Assembly (NCBI RefSeq): GCF_023343835.1
Contig: NC_064434.1
Span: forward strand, 3,887,505-3,951,504
DNA length: 64,000 nt
Direction of reading: 5' to 3'
Origin: Lagopus muta
Taxonomy: Eukaryota > Chordata > Aves > Galliformes > Phasianidae
The translations under genes were made by a program, and so were the position numbers. The notes under the pieces were generated by a model. That model ran no database searches and was not told where the DNA came from. It worked only from the letters and a program-made list of their open reading frames with translations. Shown here one piece after another: positions 33,676 to 47,697 of this stretch; within the stretch, counting starts at the first letter, position 1, and each line of letters opens with the position of its first letter.

Positions 33676-36600
33676 AACTACTCTTTTGCATATGGAATTA
33701 CAGAAGTCAAGCACTCGATCTAGCTGTGAGGACACACCACATTCGGATGATCATTAACACATCATTATTATAGATGGCCACTAATAACATTTGATTGGAT
33801 TGCATCAGTTGATTGGATTTTTTAACTGAAAGCTCTAAACCTAAGCCCCCAAATAAAACCAAAGTGTTGGAACCTGAAAGCTTCACCAAACAGGCAGTTC
33901 TTTGGATAACTGTGAGCTAGCTTTTTAATATACAACATTTGGCAACTTCTGTACCTTTCCTAGAGAAGCTAATATCACAAAGTGCCGCTACAGGGAGACA
34001 CCAGTTAAAACAGCACCGTGTTAATCCTCCCCCAGCATATCCATGAAGCATTCATTAAGTCTAACAGAAAGTACAGGCAGAAGGATTGACCCAGGTGCGT
34101 CCTCTTGTCAGGCTCACACATTAGCTATTAAGTTTACCAACTTTCAGTACTGCAGAGACTTTAGCATCATGACAAAAGAAGCCAGAGTCTTCTTTGCCTC
34201 ATGCATGAATAACAAAGCCACCTGCTATATTCCAACAGTGGATGCTTTATTGTTAGTGATGATGCATGAGGCAGAAATAATGCAGTTTGATTTTTAGAGA
34301 CAATACCAAGTTGAGCTTGCAAGGCTGTCAGTTAGCCCACACTCGTTTGAGTTGGGAACTGAGCAAACAACTTGGAAGTAATTGATGGAAACTAATGACA
34401 CAATAAAATGTCATTTTTCTGACCTACTTTGCTTAAAGTAAATCCCTGTTAATTGTGATTATCTGGGCTGGTAGCAGAGTACTCCACATCCACCAGATAC
34501 TCAGCTGGATCCCTCAGTTATTTAAATGAGGTAGTTCCAGATTTACACAACTCTGATTCTGGCTTACATACCTCTCTATATATAGTGTTTGTTCCCCTGA
34601 TCTGAATAAATGCCTGGAAGATGGAAGACCACACAACTCAATTAGTGTATTGATTGAGACAAAAAAAGCCTTTAACCAACCAGCAAGAGAAGGGCACCAT
34701 TCCACGCCGTGCTTTGCTGGGTGCTGCCGGAGCACCAAGCGTGCCTCTTCATTCTGGTGGCTCACTGCTGCTTCTGAAAAGCAGAATTCAACATGAAATG
34801 CAAGGATCAGACAGATCAGCTTTGACTGCTGCAAGAGAAAACTCCTTGCTAAACATGTTTTATAAATACTTGCAGATCTAAGGGCCATCCAGAGTTTACT
34901 CAGACCTCTGGCCACAAGCGCCTCCAGCGTGATGGAGGGTCACCGCTTAGTTGGCCCCTTCCAACTCAAATGATTCTTTGGCTCTCTGTAAGGGCCAGTG
35001 CTGTAATCACACAGGGCTGCAGCCTGATGGAAGGGGCAGAGCACCCTGTCCATAACCTCAGCTGAAGCTGTGATCCAGCAGAGGCTGCGAGGGGGGTGCT
35101 TGGGGTGCTCTGAGCACAGCCGTGCTTCTGCTGTGGGATAAGTGGGTGAGCTGGAGCTGGAGAACATCATGGGATGATCAGGAATTAAGATGTAAGCGGT
35201 GGAGATATCACTTCTGGCCACCCACAGAGTCATGTAGCCATGACTCATCGCCTGATGCAGGAAGGAGCGCAGCGTACCACGCATCAGAATGGACAAGATC
35301 TTTCCAAGGACAGATGATCCGGGCAGGAAAACCTTTCAAGGTCTCTCATCCCAACTGTTTATTTTCTCACACTGGTATGTCATTTCCTCTGTAAAACTGC
35401 AAAGCAATGTGTTAATGTCAACTACTTATTTTTTCTCTCTGACTGGAAGGATCTTATGCTTTCTAGACTAGATATACTCATGACCGGTTCCTACTCCTTT
35501 GCTCTTCTACTGCTGCCCCTCAGTGTCACACCCTTCCCATCTGCTTTCCAGGATGTACTTACATACAGAAAACACACTCCCCCTCCATTCTCACTTTTGC
35601 TGAAGCGAACAAGCCAAATTCTTTCAGCCTGCAGGAGAAAGAAAGCACAGATCTCTGATCAGCACCTGGCTCCTCCCTACCCGCATCCAGCCTGACTTCA
35701 CCCTTCTTGGACACAGCTGGCCACAAAATGCACTGAGAAATGCAGAGGCAGTCTCAACAGAATATTATCTCATGTCACATATCACCCAAGCAATTGCTTT
35801 TCTCATTTAGCGTGCCAATGCTATAATCCCCAACTGCTGCCTTCTCCCACCCGTATGTCTCATCACACAATTTTGGGCTGTTTCTGTATCAAAACAGATG
35901 AGTCTTCCGTCGCCTTATTGGTTCACAAAGTGCAACGTGCACCTACACTTCTACTTAAATAAGGCTAAATAGTTTAATTACTTTTGTGCTGTCTTTTGTT
36001 TTGTTTTGAAATCGTATGTAGCAAATTTGCTAGATGGAAAAGTTCGCAGAGATGAGGAATGCTCCCATTTATATCTCACTGCACTGCAAACCAAAAGTTT
36101 AAGCAAAACACATGCGTTCATCACTCAGGAACACAGGGCAGAGAGTCCTTATTTCTCAGTGCAGCATCAAAGAGAAGAGTGATTTTAGGTAATATATACT
36201 TACCATCCCCTGGAAAATCACTTGGAAAGGCCAAATGCACCCTTTTCACACAGCTTATTTAGTACATGCAAACACTCTTCCCCCAATTATTACTTTTTTC
36301 ATTGCTGGAAAAAGTATTTTTATTCACACTAGTGCAGCTTTCCACCTTCTCACTGTTTTATTTTGCCAGTTCTCAAGCCCTGAATCCAGCTGCCCTGATA
36401 TTTTGCCACAGTAATAAAAAAGAAATCAAACAAAGAGAGGGGGAAGCGAGAGCCCACAGGAGAGCAGCAGGGCTGGAGCAGGAGAATGCTTATTGAATGG
36501 GAAAAATAAAACAGAAGAGATGATAACCTACAGAGGACAGCACAAGACAGCAAAGAATGTGGATGAGATCAGTGAGCAAATGTAAATGGGTAGAAAGGAA

Positions 36601-36843
36601 ACCATTGGAGGAAGGGCAGGGAGTTGGCCTCCCCAGCAGGTCCCTGTCCAAAGCTTGGGCCTGGGGAGCAGCTCAGGTCCAGACAAACACCAAATCCTTT
36701 GTGGGGCCACCAAGAAGATCTTGCCAGTCTACCTGGCCCTGTAAGAATGGGGTGGGCTAGTTAAGTGTCCCCAAAGAGGGAGCTAGCAAATGGGGGAAAA
36801 GAAGATGGAAGGGCCCATGTGTTTATGAGGAGAGTCAGGAGAA
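33676..36843. other. Gene-free intergenic DNA upstream of XKR6
   Basis: A 3.2-kb AT-rich stretch with no supported gene. A weak CR1-like scrap lies near 34920-34985 (GGCCCCTTCCAACTCAAATG). Distal regulatory DNA of XKR6 is possible, but nothing specific is visible. Confidence 0.42.
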
Positions 36844-37452
36844 TGATGCAGAGAAGGACTTGGGGGTCCTGGTGGACAAGAAATTGGACTGTAAGTGTGT
36901 GCTTGCAGCCCAGGCAGCCAACAGCATCTTAGGCAGCATCAGCAGAGGGGTGGCAGAGGGGCAGGGAGGGGATTGTCCCACTCTGCTCTGCCCTCATGAG
37001 CCCCATCTGCAGTACTGTGTCCAGGCCTGGGACTGCAGTCCAGGAAGGATGTGGGGCTGTTGGAGCAGGGCTGATGAGGGCCACAGGGATGCTCAGAGGA
37101 TGAAGAAAGACTGAGGGAACCAGGCTCCAGGGAGACCTGACTGCAGCTTCCAGTATTTGAACGGAGCTTATGAGCTGGAGGGGATTTTTGCACAGACCGG
37201 TGATAGGAGAAGGAAGAATGACTTTAAACTAGAAGAGCAGAGATCTGGGTTAGATGTTAGGATGAAAATCTGTATCCAGAGGGCAGTGAGGCCCAGAGCT
37301 GTGGGTGCCCCATCCCTGGAGGTGCCCAAGGCCATGGATGGGCACTGAGCAACCGGAGCCAGCGGAGGCACCCAGCCGACGGCAGGGGTTGGAGCTGGAT
37401 GGACTTTAAGGTCCCTTCCAACCCAACCACTCCGCGATTCTGCGACTCTGTT
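36844..37452 (+). mobile_element. CR1 fragment abutting the XKR6 CpG island
   Basis: It begins inside ORF2 ([34 protein letters not shown]), has internal deletions, and continues through the CR1 3' UTR to a tail at about 37425-37452. The tail reads CCGCGATTCTGCGACTCTG, with C in place of the usual T at several points. It ends about 350 bp before the XKR6 start codon. Confidence 0.9.
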
Positions 37453-37459
37453 ACAATGC

Positions 37460-38540
<1,081 letters not shown>

Positions 38541-38544
38541 GGTG

Positions 38545-39230
38545 GGAATGGGGGGATCGCTGTCACCTCGTGGCCCGGCTTGGATGTGGAGGAACGGGGC
38601 TCGGCGTTCAGCGAGGACGTGAGCTGACGGCTTGGCTGTCAGCTCGTGGGCCGGAGCGGACGCGGGTCGGTGTGTCTTTGCTGGGAGTCGCTGCCGCCTC
38701 GCGGTGCGGTGGGGACGTGGGGCAGTGGTTGGTGACGGAGCTGGGGTCGCCACCGCCTCGTGGTCCGAGGTGTGGGGTTCGGCATCGCCTTACGTCCATT
38801 GGGAATGTGGGGTAGTGAGTTGACTGCCTCCTCGTGGTCCCGCATGGACGTGGGGGAGTGAGGTTTGGTGTCACCTCGTGTCCGGAGAGTAATGAGTTTA
38901 CTCCAGCATGAACGTTGGTCACTGTCACTTTGCTGAGGTGAAAGAATGAGGATCGCTGTCACCTCGTGGTCCAGCTTGGAAGTGGGTTGCTGTCCCTCGG
39001 CTGGAATGAGGGTCGCTGCCCACACATTGCCCATGATGGGTCCTCTCAGCATGGGGACACCCAATGTCCATTGGCTGTAATAGGGTACATGAGGGTTGCT
39101 GTCACCTCGTGGTTTGAGGTGGGTCAAGGTCCTCTGGTTGAGGTCGGGCTGAAGGGGTCTCCTGATGGTCCGAGGTTGACGTGGGTCACTGTCACCTCAT
39201 GGTCTGAGGTGGAAGTGGTCAGTGGCACCC
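38545..39230 (+). repeat. Degenerate minisatellite in XKR6 intron 1
   Basis: A motif close to GTCACCTCGTGGTCCGAGGT recurs roughly every 50-100 bp with varying spacing, at about 38560, 38636, 38691, 38752, 38827, 38870, 38957, 39100 and 39188. It is followed by phrases like GGGACGTGGGG. Weaker copies continue to about 39650. The units are diverged and GC-rich. Confidence 0.65.
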
Positions 39231-42200
39231 CACGTGGAAAAAGAGAGGAAATTTGGGGTTCGTTCCCCTTAGCTTGAAGAGAGCCTCAAAGGGAGGAGAG
39301 ATGCCCCTAGAGTGGTCTGTGAGGCTGAGGTGAGGGAAATGGGGCTCACTGCCACTTTTTGGCCCGTGGGCACACAGGTTGGTGGATGTGAGTCAGTGCT
39401 CCCCAAGCTGGAGGAGATGTGGGGGTTCTCCTCGTGCTGCCCAAAGGGAGAGAAATTCCCACAAAATATGCCCATGGGACTGAGGTGGGGGACTGAAGTT
39501 TGTTGTCCATTCATCGTCTGAGTCATTGCCCCCCATGTATAGAAGCAGGAGAGATCATCCCTGCTAGGCTGAGAAGGGGTTCCCCCAGGTAAGTGTGTGG
39601 GACTGAGGAGGCCATGGGGGTCATTGTCACCTCTTGGTCCTCACTGGGCAGGGCCAGCACTCTCCCCATGTAAAAGCAGGGGGAGATGAGGAGCCCACAG
39701 TACGGAGGGGAGAGAAATTTCCCCAAAAGTCAGTGTGTGGGGAGCTATGGGGAGGGAGGATGTGGAGGGGCTGCTGCCTGGGGGAACGTGACTTTGTGCC
39801 TCCCACAAGCATAGGGGGTTGAAGGGGTGCCTTAAGAATGGGCTCTTCCTGCCCCACAGGGTTGGGGCAGGACCGGGGTGTGGGTTTGGGGCTGCTCATC
39901 CCTGCAGGTGCTCTGAGAGGTGATGCTAACCACCCCCCAGAGGTGACAGTGTGGATGTAGGCCCAGGGCTGGGGGTGACCCCCGTGCCGGCATCACTACA
40001 GAGTGAGGCCCTGCAGCCATGGGGAAGGCTGGCCCCAAGAGATGGGGGGCAGCAAGGAAGCAGCCCCATGGAAAGAGGGAGCTGTTTCAGAGAGGCAGGG
40101 GAGAGATGGGGGGCAGGCCTCCGGCTGTGGGGTCTGCTGTTTCCAAAGGGATTGGCGTCAACCTGCTGTAGATGAGGGAGGGAGGGTTGCATCTGTCCCC
40201 TGTGGTGGTGGGGAAGGAAGCAGTGGGGAAACAGGGATGTATTTCGGGTTGTTAGTGTGAGACTGAAGGTCAGAGTCGGGAACCGATGCCGTGGAGCAGC
40301 TCTTGAGGACAGGCCCTGGAGCTATCAGGGGATGGGGAATGTCCCTGGATTCAATGGGAATAAAAGAGTGAGCGAGGAGCTGTCATCCCCCAAATGAGAT
40401 GGAAGAGGAAGGCAGGGAGGGATTCTCTAGGATGAGAGCCTGTAAGATACAAACACTTCCAGAGAGACAGCATTTTTACGGAAAGAGGTGTTGTAAGGAC
40501 AACTGTAAAGACCCGGCGTGGCCCTGCGTCCTCTAAGATCGCTCTGGAGGGGGTATGGGTTAATAAGATGGAAGGAGAAGGAGGTGTGGGTGATGGAGGC
40601 TGGAGTGAAGGCTCCGAGTAGTGGCATTGGGTCCTGCATGCACGCCCCCCCTCCATACATATGGGAAGAGGGTCTCAATGGGGCTGGTTGGGCTTGAGAG
40701 CTCTTAAAATTATCGGTAGGCAGAAGGTGCTGGATTTTTGAGGGAGGGGAAAACAGCACCAAATGGTGAAACTGGGAGGGTGCACATCCCTGCATCGGCA
40801 TTTCCGATGTGAATCCATGGGGCCAAAATAACCTGATGGATGGATGGATGGTAGGAATTTTTCACTGGGATACGGATGAGAAGGAAAGGAAGAAGGTGAT
40901 GATTGATGAGGAAGCAATTCTTTATTTATTTATTTTAATTAGTGCTTTATTTTTTATTTTTTTTTTGGCCATCTGGATAGCAGAAGGGGTTAACCCTGCT
41001 GCCTAATGAAATCGGTGGAGAAGTGGCTGGAGTTAAGATGGAGACAGCGTACGGGAGCCTGGGGGAGGGCTGTGTGGGTGGAGGCAGGGGAGGGCCTTGA
41101 CACCTCTTCTGAGGACACCGCTCTGGAGATAAAAATGAATATACACATCAAAGATTTTGTATTATTTCTTTCCGGGTAGGGGAGGGAGGGTGGAGGGGCA
41201 GGGAACTGCGTGGGAAGGTTGCTTGAAATGTATACCTGGGAAAGGAGCCCGTGGCACCGCGCAGCGCAACAGCACGTACATATATTTCCTCTGCACCTTC
41301 AATGTCATTTGTGTAATGTTCTGAGCGCGCTGGTGCTCAGCTCCTGTTGGGGGTGGATTTTGTTTCCTTGTAGCCGACATGTGGACCTGGGGGTGCTGAA
41401 GGGGTGGGTGAGCTGTGATGCCTACGAGGGAAATAAATCGGGATGCGACCCTTTCTCTGCTTTTCCTGATGCTGATCCCATCAGCAAAAGCGTTTCTTGA
41501 TGCAGATGCTTCTTTTGCAAGTTGGGTTTCTCCTCTCTCAGAGCCAGGAGAAATAAATGGCTGTTAGTGTGGTGCAAGCCTGCATGGGCACAGACAGCCC
41601 CGGCATGCTCCAGTGAGCAGCGGGGAGGGGGATGCTGGAGCCTTGTGGAGGTGATGCCTGTGGAGGGTGATGTGTATAGAGGGGTGATTTATTTTGTCAC
41701 GTGAAGAACTAAGGCTCAAGTAACTCAGAATTTCCTCTGCTTTGTTACTGCAGAGAAAAAAATCTTGGCTTGTGAGACAGTGCAGTGCTGGGGCTGCTGA
41801 GAGGGACTGGGAAGGAGCTCTGCAGCCCAAATGGCATTAGGCACAGTGAGGGAGCGTGCTCTCCTGTTGATCACCCATCTCTCCAGCACGCGACTCCTGC
41901 TTTGTAGGGCACACTGGAGGCGTAAAGCTGCCTCCCAGTATCTGACCAGAGCAAGAATAACTTCATGCTGTCTGTAGGCTAGCCTCCACCAAGGCATCTT
42001 TTTCCATTCCCACTGTAACGATTGCAAACGCCGTTAAAATTAATCTTGAATGTGGTGATGGGACTAATAGTGGAAGGCGCTGTTTTAGCAGTGTTTGCCT
42101 GCAGCTAAATCGCTCCGTGCTGGTAAGAAGTTGATACGTGGGGACGGAGGAGGAAGACCTAGAACAATGTAAGTTCAGTGCATAATGCATCCAGCCTGGT

Positions 42201-44837
42201 TTCCTGCATGATAATGGATATGCGCTGAGACTGCATGGAGCGTAATCAGGGCTGTACGTTATGGAGAGGCTGTCGTGGCTGTTGCTCAGCAGCTGGAAGC
42301 GAAATCGCAGAGAACAGAGGGGGCAGGTTGGAGTTGTACAGCAATCCTGTTCCTGAATTGCCGAGGGCTTGCTTCTTGGTAGACATTAGGTAATCTGGGT
42401 TTTACTTGCGGGGATAACACGGTTCCTGCAGGGACTTTTCCTGGATGTTGGAAACGCTCACCAGTGAGATGGATAAAGCACATTCTTATGGCAGGGACTC
42501 AAACGTACGTCAGGCTCTTTTTTTAGCAAGGTTGTTTGTCAGTCTTTCGTGGTGGTGGATGTAATGTAGTTAATTGCGTCTGTGTAATAAGGGAGGGTGG
42601 GGGCTTTGTCTTCTGCTTGTGTCCTGAGTCCCCTATTACAAGTATGAGAGGTAACCAGGGGGTTACTGAGGGGGGTTGAGTGATGTTTGGAGTTTGTTGC
42701 ATTTGTCTTTTGCTCAGCTGAGAATTGGGGCTGTATTCATACTGCCTTCCTACGCTGACTGCTGGAAAGAAAGTGCATAGTGAAAATATACATACAAACA
42801 TCTTTATATGGAGATTTTGAATGGATGCTTGAAGCAATGTGATCTTAAATTGCATTCCCACCGATAAAGCTTGGGTACTGGAGGGTTTTACCTTCATACA
42901 TCTGCAGTTTTCACCTTTCATCTCAATCCCTTAGACTATCTCATAGACTAGAACAGTTCAGCAGACTGCTACAGAAGTGAAGGATGCCAGCTGGGCACAC
43001 AACACTGGCTGTTGCACTCCAGCCCTGTGAGCTGCAGAAAGGAGGCTTCTTGAGGAGCAGCAGTGCAGTGCTGTGGTTTTTTGAAGGTTGGTGGGTCCTT
43101 TCAGCTTGCCAGGGCTCTTGCTTTCACTGAAACCATTCATCTCTGTAAATTCAGGAAAAATAGTTTTGACTTGGAGTTTTCATGTCTTGAGTAGTTGTAG
43201 AAGGTGTATTTGTGACGACTGGGAGTGTAAGCTGCATCTTGTATGCATGTTGTACTTTTCTGTACCCCTGTAGTAAATGGGTCAGTGGGTCATGGTTGCT
43301 GTCCTGGAGTACAAGGCTTAAAGTCTGACCTTTTGCAGTGCAAGGTGCTATTAAAGAAAACAGTATTGAATTCCATTGGATTGTCAGAACGTGGAGTTGG
43401 TGCTAAAATGAACACTGATCAGCTGAAGATCTCACTGTCTGGTGACTGTCAGTAATGGTAAGATGCGTGACTGCGGTGCAGTATATTTGGGTTTTGTTTT
43501 TAAAAATTGATTGGAATACATATTTAGAAGAGAAACATTTTGCTAAGAAGAAGAAAAAAAACCCACGCTGTATTTTGACATTAAAACACCATGTGTGTGT
43601 GCGTGTTTAAGGGAAAAACTCCTAAAGTTTAGGCAAAGACCTGACATCTTGTTTATTAGTGGAAAGACCAAATCTATGAGTTGTTCATCACTTGGTGTGC
43701 CCGGAGGTGGAAGGATGAATCAATGGGTTTAAAAGGAATATGTGATATTTAATGACTGTGCGATGAGTAGGTTTTGGCTTTACTAAAATACTTTGCTCTG
43801 GGGTGAACTGTGAGTTGGATATAAGCTACTTTAGGTAGTTTGGAAATGCAAGCAGCTAAGATATCTAAAGATGTCTGCCCAAGTCTCTTGAAGTGGGAGG
43901 CATCGCCTTGTCAGATGACTGGTGAAGCAGCTGCTGTCCGAACGCCATCTCCTTGTCTTGGTTTGGGGTGTTTAATTCCATAGAGCCTTTCTGTGAATTT
44001 ACTGTCTGCCCTGGCACACTCAAATGTTTTTTTCAGCTTTTTTCTGGTTAGCTTGTCTGGCAGCTAAGTTTTTCCCTTTAGCCAAGTTTTAACAGCTTGC
44101 CTTTATAGTATGGAGTTTTGTCAGCTTTTGACAAGTTGGCAGAGGGAAGACGTTCTGGAACAGATGATAAATGTGTTCTCTTACAGAACCAGTCTGGGGT
44201 ATAACTTTTTTTTCCCCAGTGAAGCGGTTCTCCCTTCCAAAACCTTTACTTGTTCTGTCCCCAGTTCTAAGAGTTTTCTCCAGGATCTCCATAAATACTG
44301 GGTATGGAGGTCCAGTTTGTTAGAATGTGCCAAAGGTACTGAATCTGAAGTACAGGGCAGGTAAGCTGTGGGAGTGGGTAATAACCATCATCATCACTAT
44401 GAAGAGGCTTTCTCGCTTGAGTGGGGTCTCCATTGGTTGGCAGGGCTCCATGTCTTGTTGAGTGCTACCCACTAGAGGGGGTCAAACCACAGATGTTGAA
44501 GCAGATCTGCTTCCCAGCCCTGGGAGGGCAGATTCCTCAAGACCTCCCCCTCCCCTACGGAGGAAAATGTGCTTCCCTGACCTGCTGGCAGCTCTCTTTC
44601 CGGGCAGCTCAGTGCTGGGAGTGTGATTTGGGGCAGTGGATGGGCAAGGTTGGGAGGAGGAAGCTCCCTGTTGGGCATAGGGATGCTGCTGAGGAAGAGC
44701 CAAGGGGAAACAAGGTGCTCTGCAGATAAGGAGGTCATGCAGTGATGAGCACTTGGCACTTCTCTGCGGGGTTATATGGGGACACAAAGATGTTTTAGTG
44801 CCCTATCTCTTCTCCTCCCACAACCAGCATAACGTTT

Positions 44838-45015
44838 CATAGTCATGGGATGGCTTGGGTTGGAAGGCGCCTCAGAGAACATCAAGTTCCAACCCCCTGC
44901 CATGGGTAGGACTGCCAACCACTAAAAGAGGCACCACATCAGGCTGCCTACAGCCCCCTCCAACCTGGCCTTGAGCACCTCCAGCAATGAGGCAGCACCT
45001 CCAGGGATGGAGCCT
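44838..45015 (-). mobile_element. CR1 3' fragment
   Basis: Reverse of a CR1 3' end: GGGATGGCTTGGGTTGGAAG, CAAGTTCCAACCCCCTGCCA, CCAACCTGGCCTTGAGCACC. Confidence 0.88.
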
Positions 45016-46813
45016 CCTTGGCTTTCAGGGTGAGGATACCAGCCGTAGGTGTTTTGCAGAGACCATCTTCAGGAGTCAGAAAACAGTCCAGGAAGAGAGA
45101 AGCAGGAGTTGGGTGACAGCCTGGTTTCCCAAAGACTTGGACCAGGACGTCCCTTTTCCACTTCCTCAGGCTTTGTGCTGAGCTCTAGGGCTGAGAGTGC
45201 CATTTTTTTCCTGGTGCCCTCTGGTTTTATTTCTAACACCGATGGCAATCTGAAAACACTCTTCCTGATGGAGGGGAAGCAGGGTGCAGAGGGATAGGGA
45301 AAGCCAGCTTGCCCTTTTTTGGTATGTTAAAATGATAAGCTCTGTATTTTCTACCCTTCTAGAGACTTCCATTTTGCTTTTAGCTGAATTGAGCTGGTTT
45401 TATTCCTTGCAGTGGTTCTCCTCTCAGTACAAATGTAGGTTATTCAGGGAGCATTTCCTTTAATGAAAAGGATGTAGGAAGAACTGATGGTGATAAAGCA
45501 TCTCTGTGGAGGAGAGCTGTTTCACTGCCTTGAGACTGCAAGGAAAAGAAATTGGATGGCAAATGTATAATTTTCCGTGGGGAATGAAGGTGAGCCTGTG
45601 GAGAAGGCTCCACAGAACTTTTCCATTCTGCTTTATTTCCCTTGAATTCTGACTTGATTTTTAGCACCTCGCTGTCTTGAAGACCAGTGGTAGTGTAAGG
45701 CCGTGCCCTCACACCTGAAAGCTTTTATACAGAGGGAACTATGAATCAGAGTAATGCTTTCTTACAGCTAGAAGTGAAATTAAATTGTAATTGAACATGT
45801 TAAGGGAAGATGTGACAAATGCTGTAATTTCATTGATGCACCTCCTTCTGATATGCTGGCATTCACAGTGCTCTGCTTTAGGGCACGGAGATGCTTTTCC
45901 ACTGCAGATCCCAAGGAAACAGGGAAGGGCTTTCCTGGGGAGGGGAATCTTCAGGACACTGTTGAGGAGTCAGGAATTGCTCTCTGTCTGCCCTTGGGTA
46001 GGTTTGATGTGCTGAGTGCTCCATCTGATGTCTGCATTTCGTGGGCTGGCTGAGCCGTGTCTGTGCCTTCCCTATCTTGGTGTAAGTGGCTGTGTAATTC
46101 CTTGAGGCCTCCTAGGAGCCTCAGCTGAACGGGCAGCCCCATTGCGGCAAAACCGAATCTTGCCCAAGAGGAAAAACAAGGAAGAAACGATCTTAAATCT
46201 GTCCCCAAAAGCATCCTGGGATCTGGAGTGCGTGCTTCTCCTCACATCTCCTTCCTGCTAAATCAGTGAGGGCTCAGGTTCGCCTATGAAATATTCACAG
46301 TGTGTCCTTACGTGACTTCAGTGGCACGGAAGGTCTCTTGCAGAGTTGGCGCTGCATCCAGAACTGTATTGAAGCCCAGCACCTTTGTCACCAGGACCTC
46401 GTTTCCTCTGCAGAGTAAAGGAGTGCTGGATTTTCCTATCTTCGTTGAGCCAGGACATGGAAGTTTCTCTCCTCACAGCTGGAAGGGCTGGAGGTGAACT
46501 GTTGAGCCCTGTCTGTGAGCTCCGAGCCTGTGAAATGCACTTGTTGCTTGGGGAGCCTCAGGGAGGTGTGTAATGGAAAGCTGGAGGTGACCCCTTAGAT
46601 TTGGGGATGGAGGAAGGTTTTGGGTTTGTGTTTCTGTGCTGAACTTCATGCTCCTGACTTTGTTCTTTCGACTGTATCCCCTACAAGGTCACCATCACAG
46701 GGAGGGCTTATTGCCCAAAGCAGGGGTGAGGAGTTTGGGGTGAGTTTGCACCAAGCTCTACTGTCTGTGAAAATGGCCATTGCCACAGTTTCTATTGCAA
46801 AAGAAGAGCGGTT

Positions 46814-46870
46814 TCATAGAATCATTGGAGTTGGACCCTGACCTTTAAAGGTCCCTTCCAACTCAGTGGT
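46814..46870 (-). mobile_element. Very short CR1 tail fragment
   Basis: TTCATAGAATCATTGGAGTT and following bases are the reverse of a CR1 3' end. Confidence 0.75.
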
Positions 46871-47429
46871 TTAACCCTTTGTACTTGGTTCCCTCCGCTG
46901 AACCTTTGCCATAGAAACGCACTGCCGGATGTAGCTAACACAGAAAGCAGCAGTGCAGCACAGGGAGTGGTTTTGAGTATGGGATTGGAATTCATCCCAG
47001 TTATGTCTAAGCGAAGGAAAAAAGAGCAACGGAGGCCGACGTTGTTGAAGTGAAAATTGCAAAGAGTGGTATAAGCAGAAGGCATTTAGATAATGTAAAC
47101 AGTCTGGCATAGGAGGAAGGATGGGAGGCATTCCAGAAACAAAGGGAAAATAGTTTTTAAAACATGCCTAAAAATACACCAACTCTCGAATTCCAGAGAT
47201 CATCTCAATTAGTACTTCTTCAATGTATCTTTACAACGGAATTGGAGGAGTTCACAAAAGATAATAGAGGCTATGCGATATGAAGAAGTGATATTAATTT
47301 GTTTAATTAAAGGGATGAAGGGCTCCTGAAAATAGGATTCACTTATCTTCTGTCATAGGGAGGACCGGGATTGTATTCAGCAAACTGCAGTGTGCAGCAT
47401 CGTAGGAACAAAATGGTACGGTCCTACAT

Positions 47430-47697
47430 TGCAAGGGGGAATGGTTTGAAACTAAGACAGGGGAGGTTTAGGTTGGATATGAGGAGGAAGTTTTTCCCCC
47501 AGAGGGTGGTGAGGCACTGGAACAGGTTGCCCAAGGAGGCTGTGGATGCCCCATCCCTGCAGGCATTCAAGGCCAGGCTGGATGTGGCTCTGGGCAGCCT
47601 GGGCTGCTGGTTGGTGACCTGCACACAGCAGGGGTTGGAACTGGATGAGCATTGTGGTCCTTTGCAACCCAGGCCGTTCTGTGATTCTATGATTTCT
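47430..47697 (+). mobile_element. CR1 3' fragment
   Basis: CR1 3' UTR from GGGGGAATGGTTTGAAACTA through GGTTGGATATGAGGAGGAAG to the tail TTCTGTGATTCTATGATT. It looks young, being close to the copies at 30018 and 53088. Confidence 0.93.
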
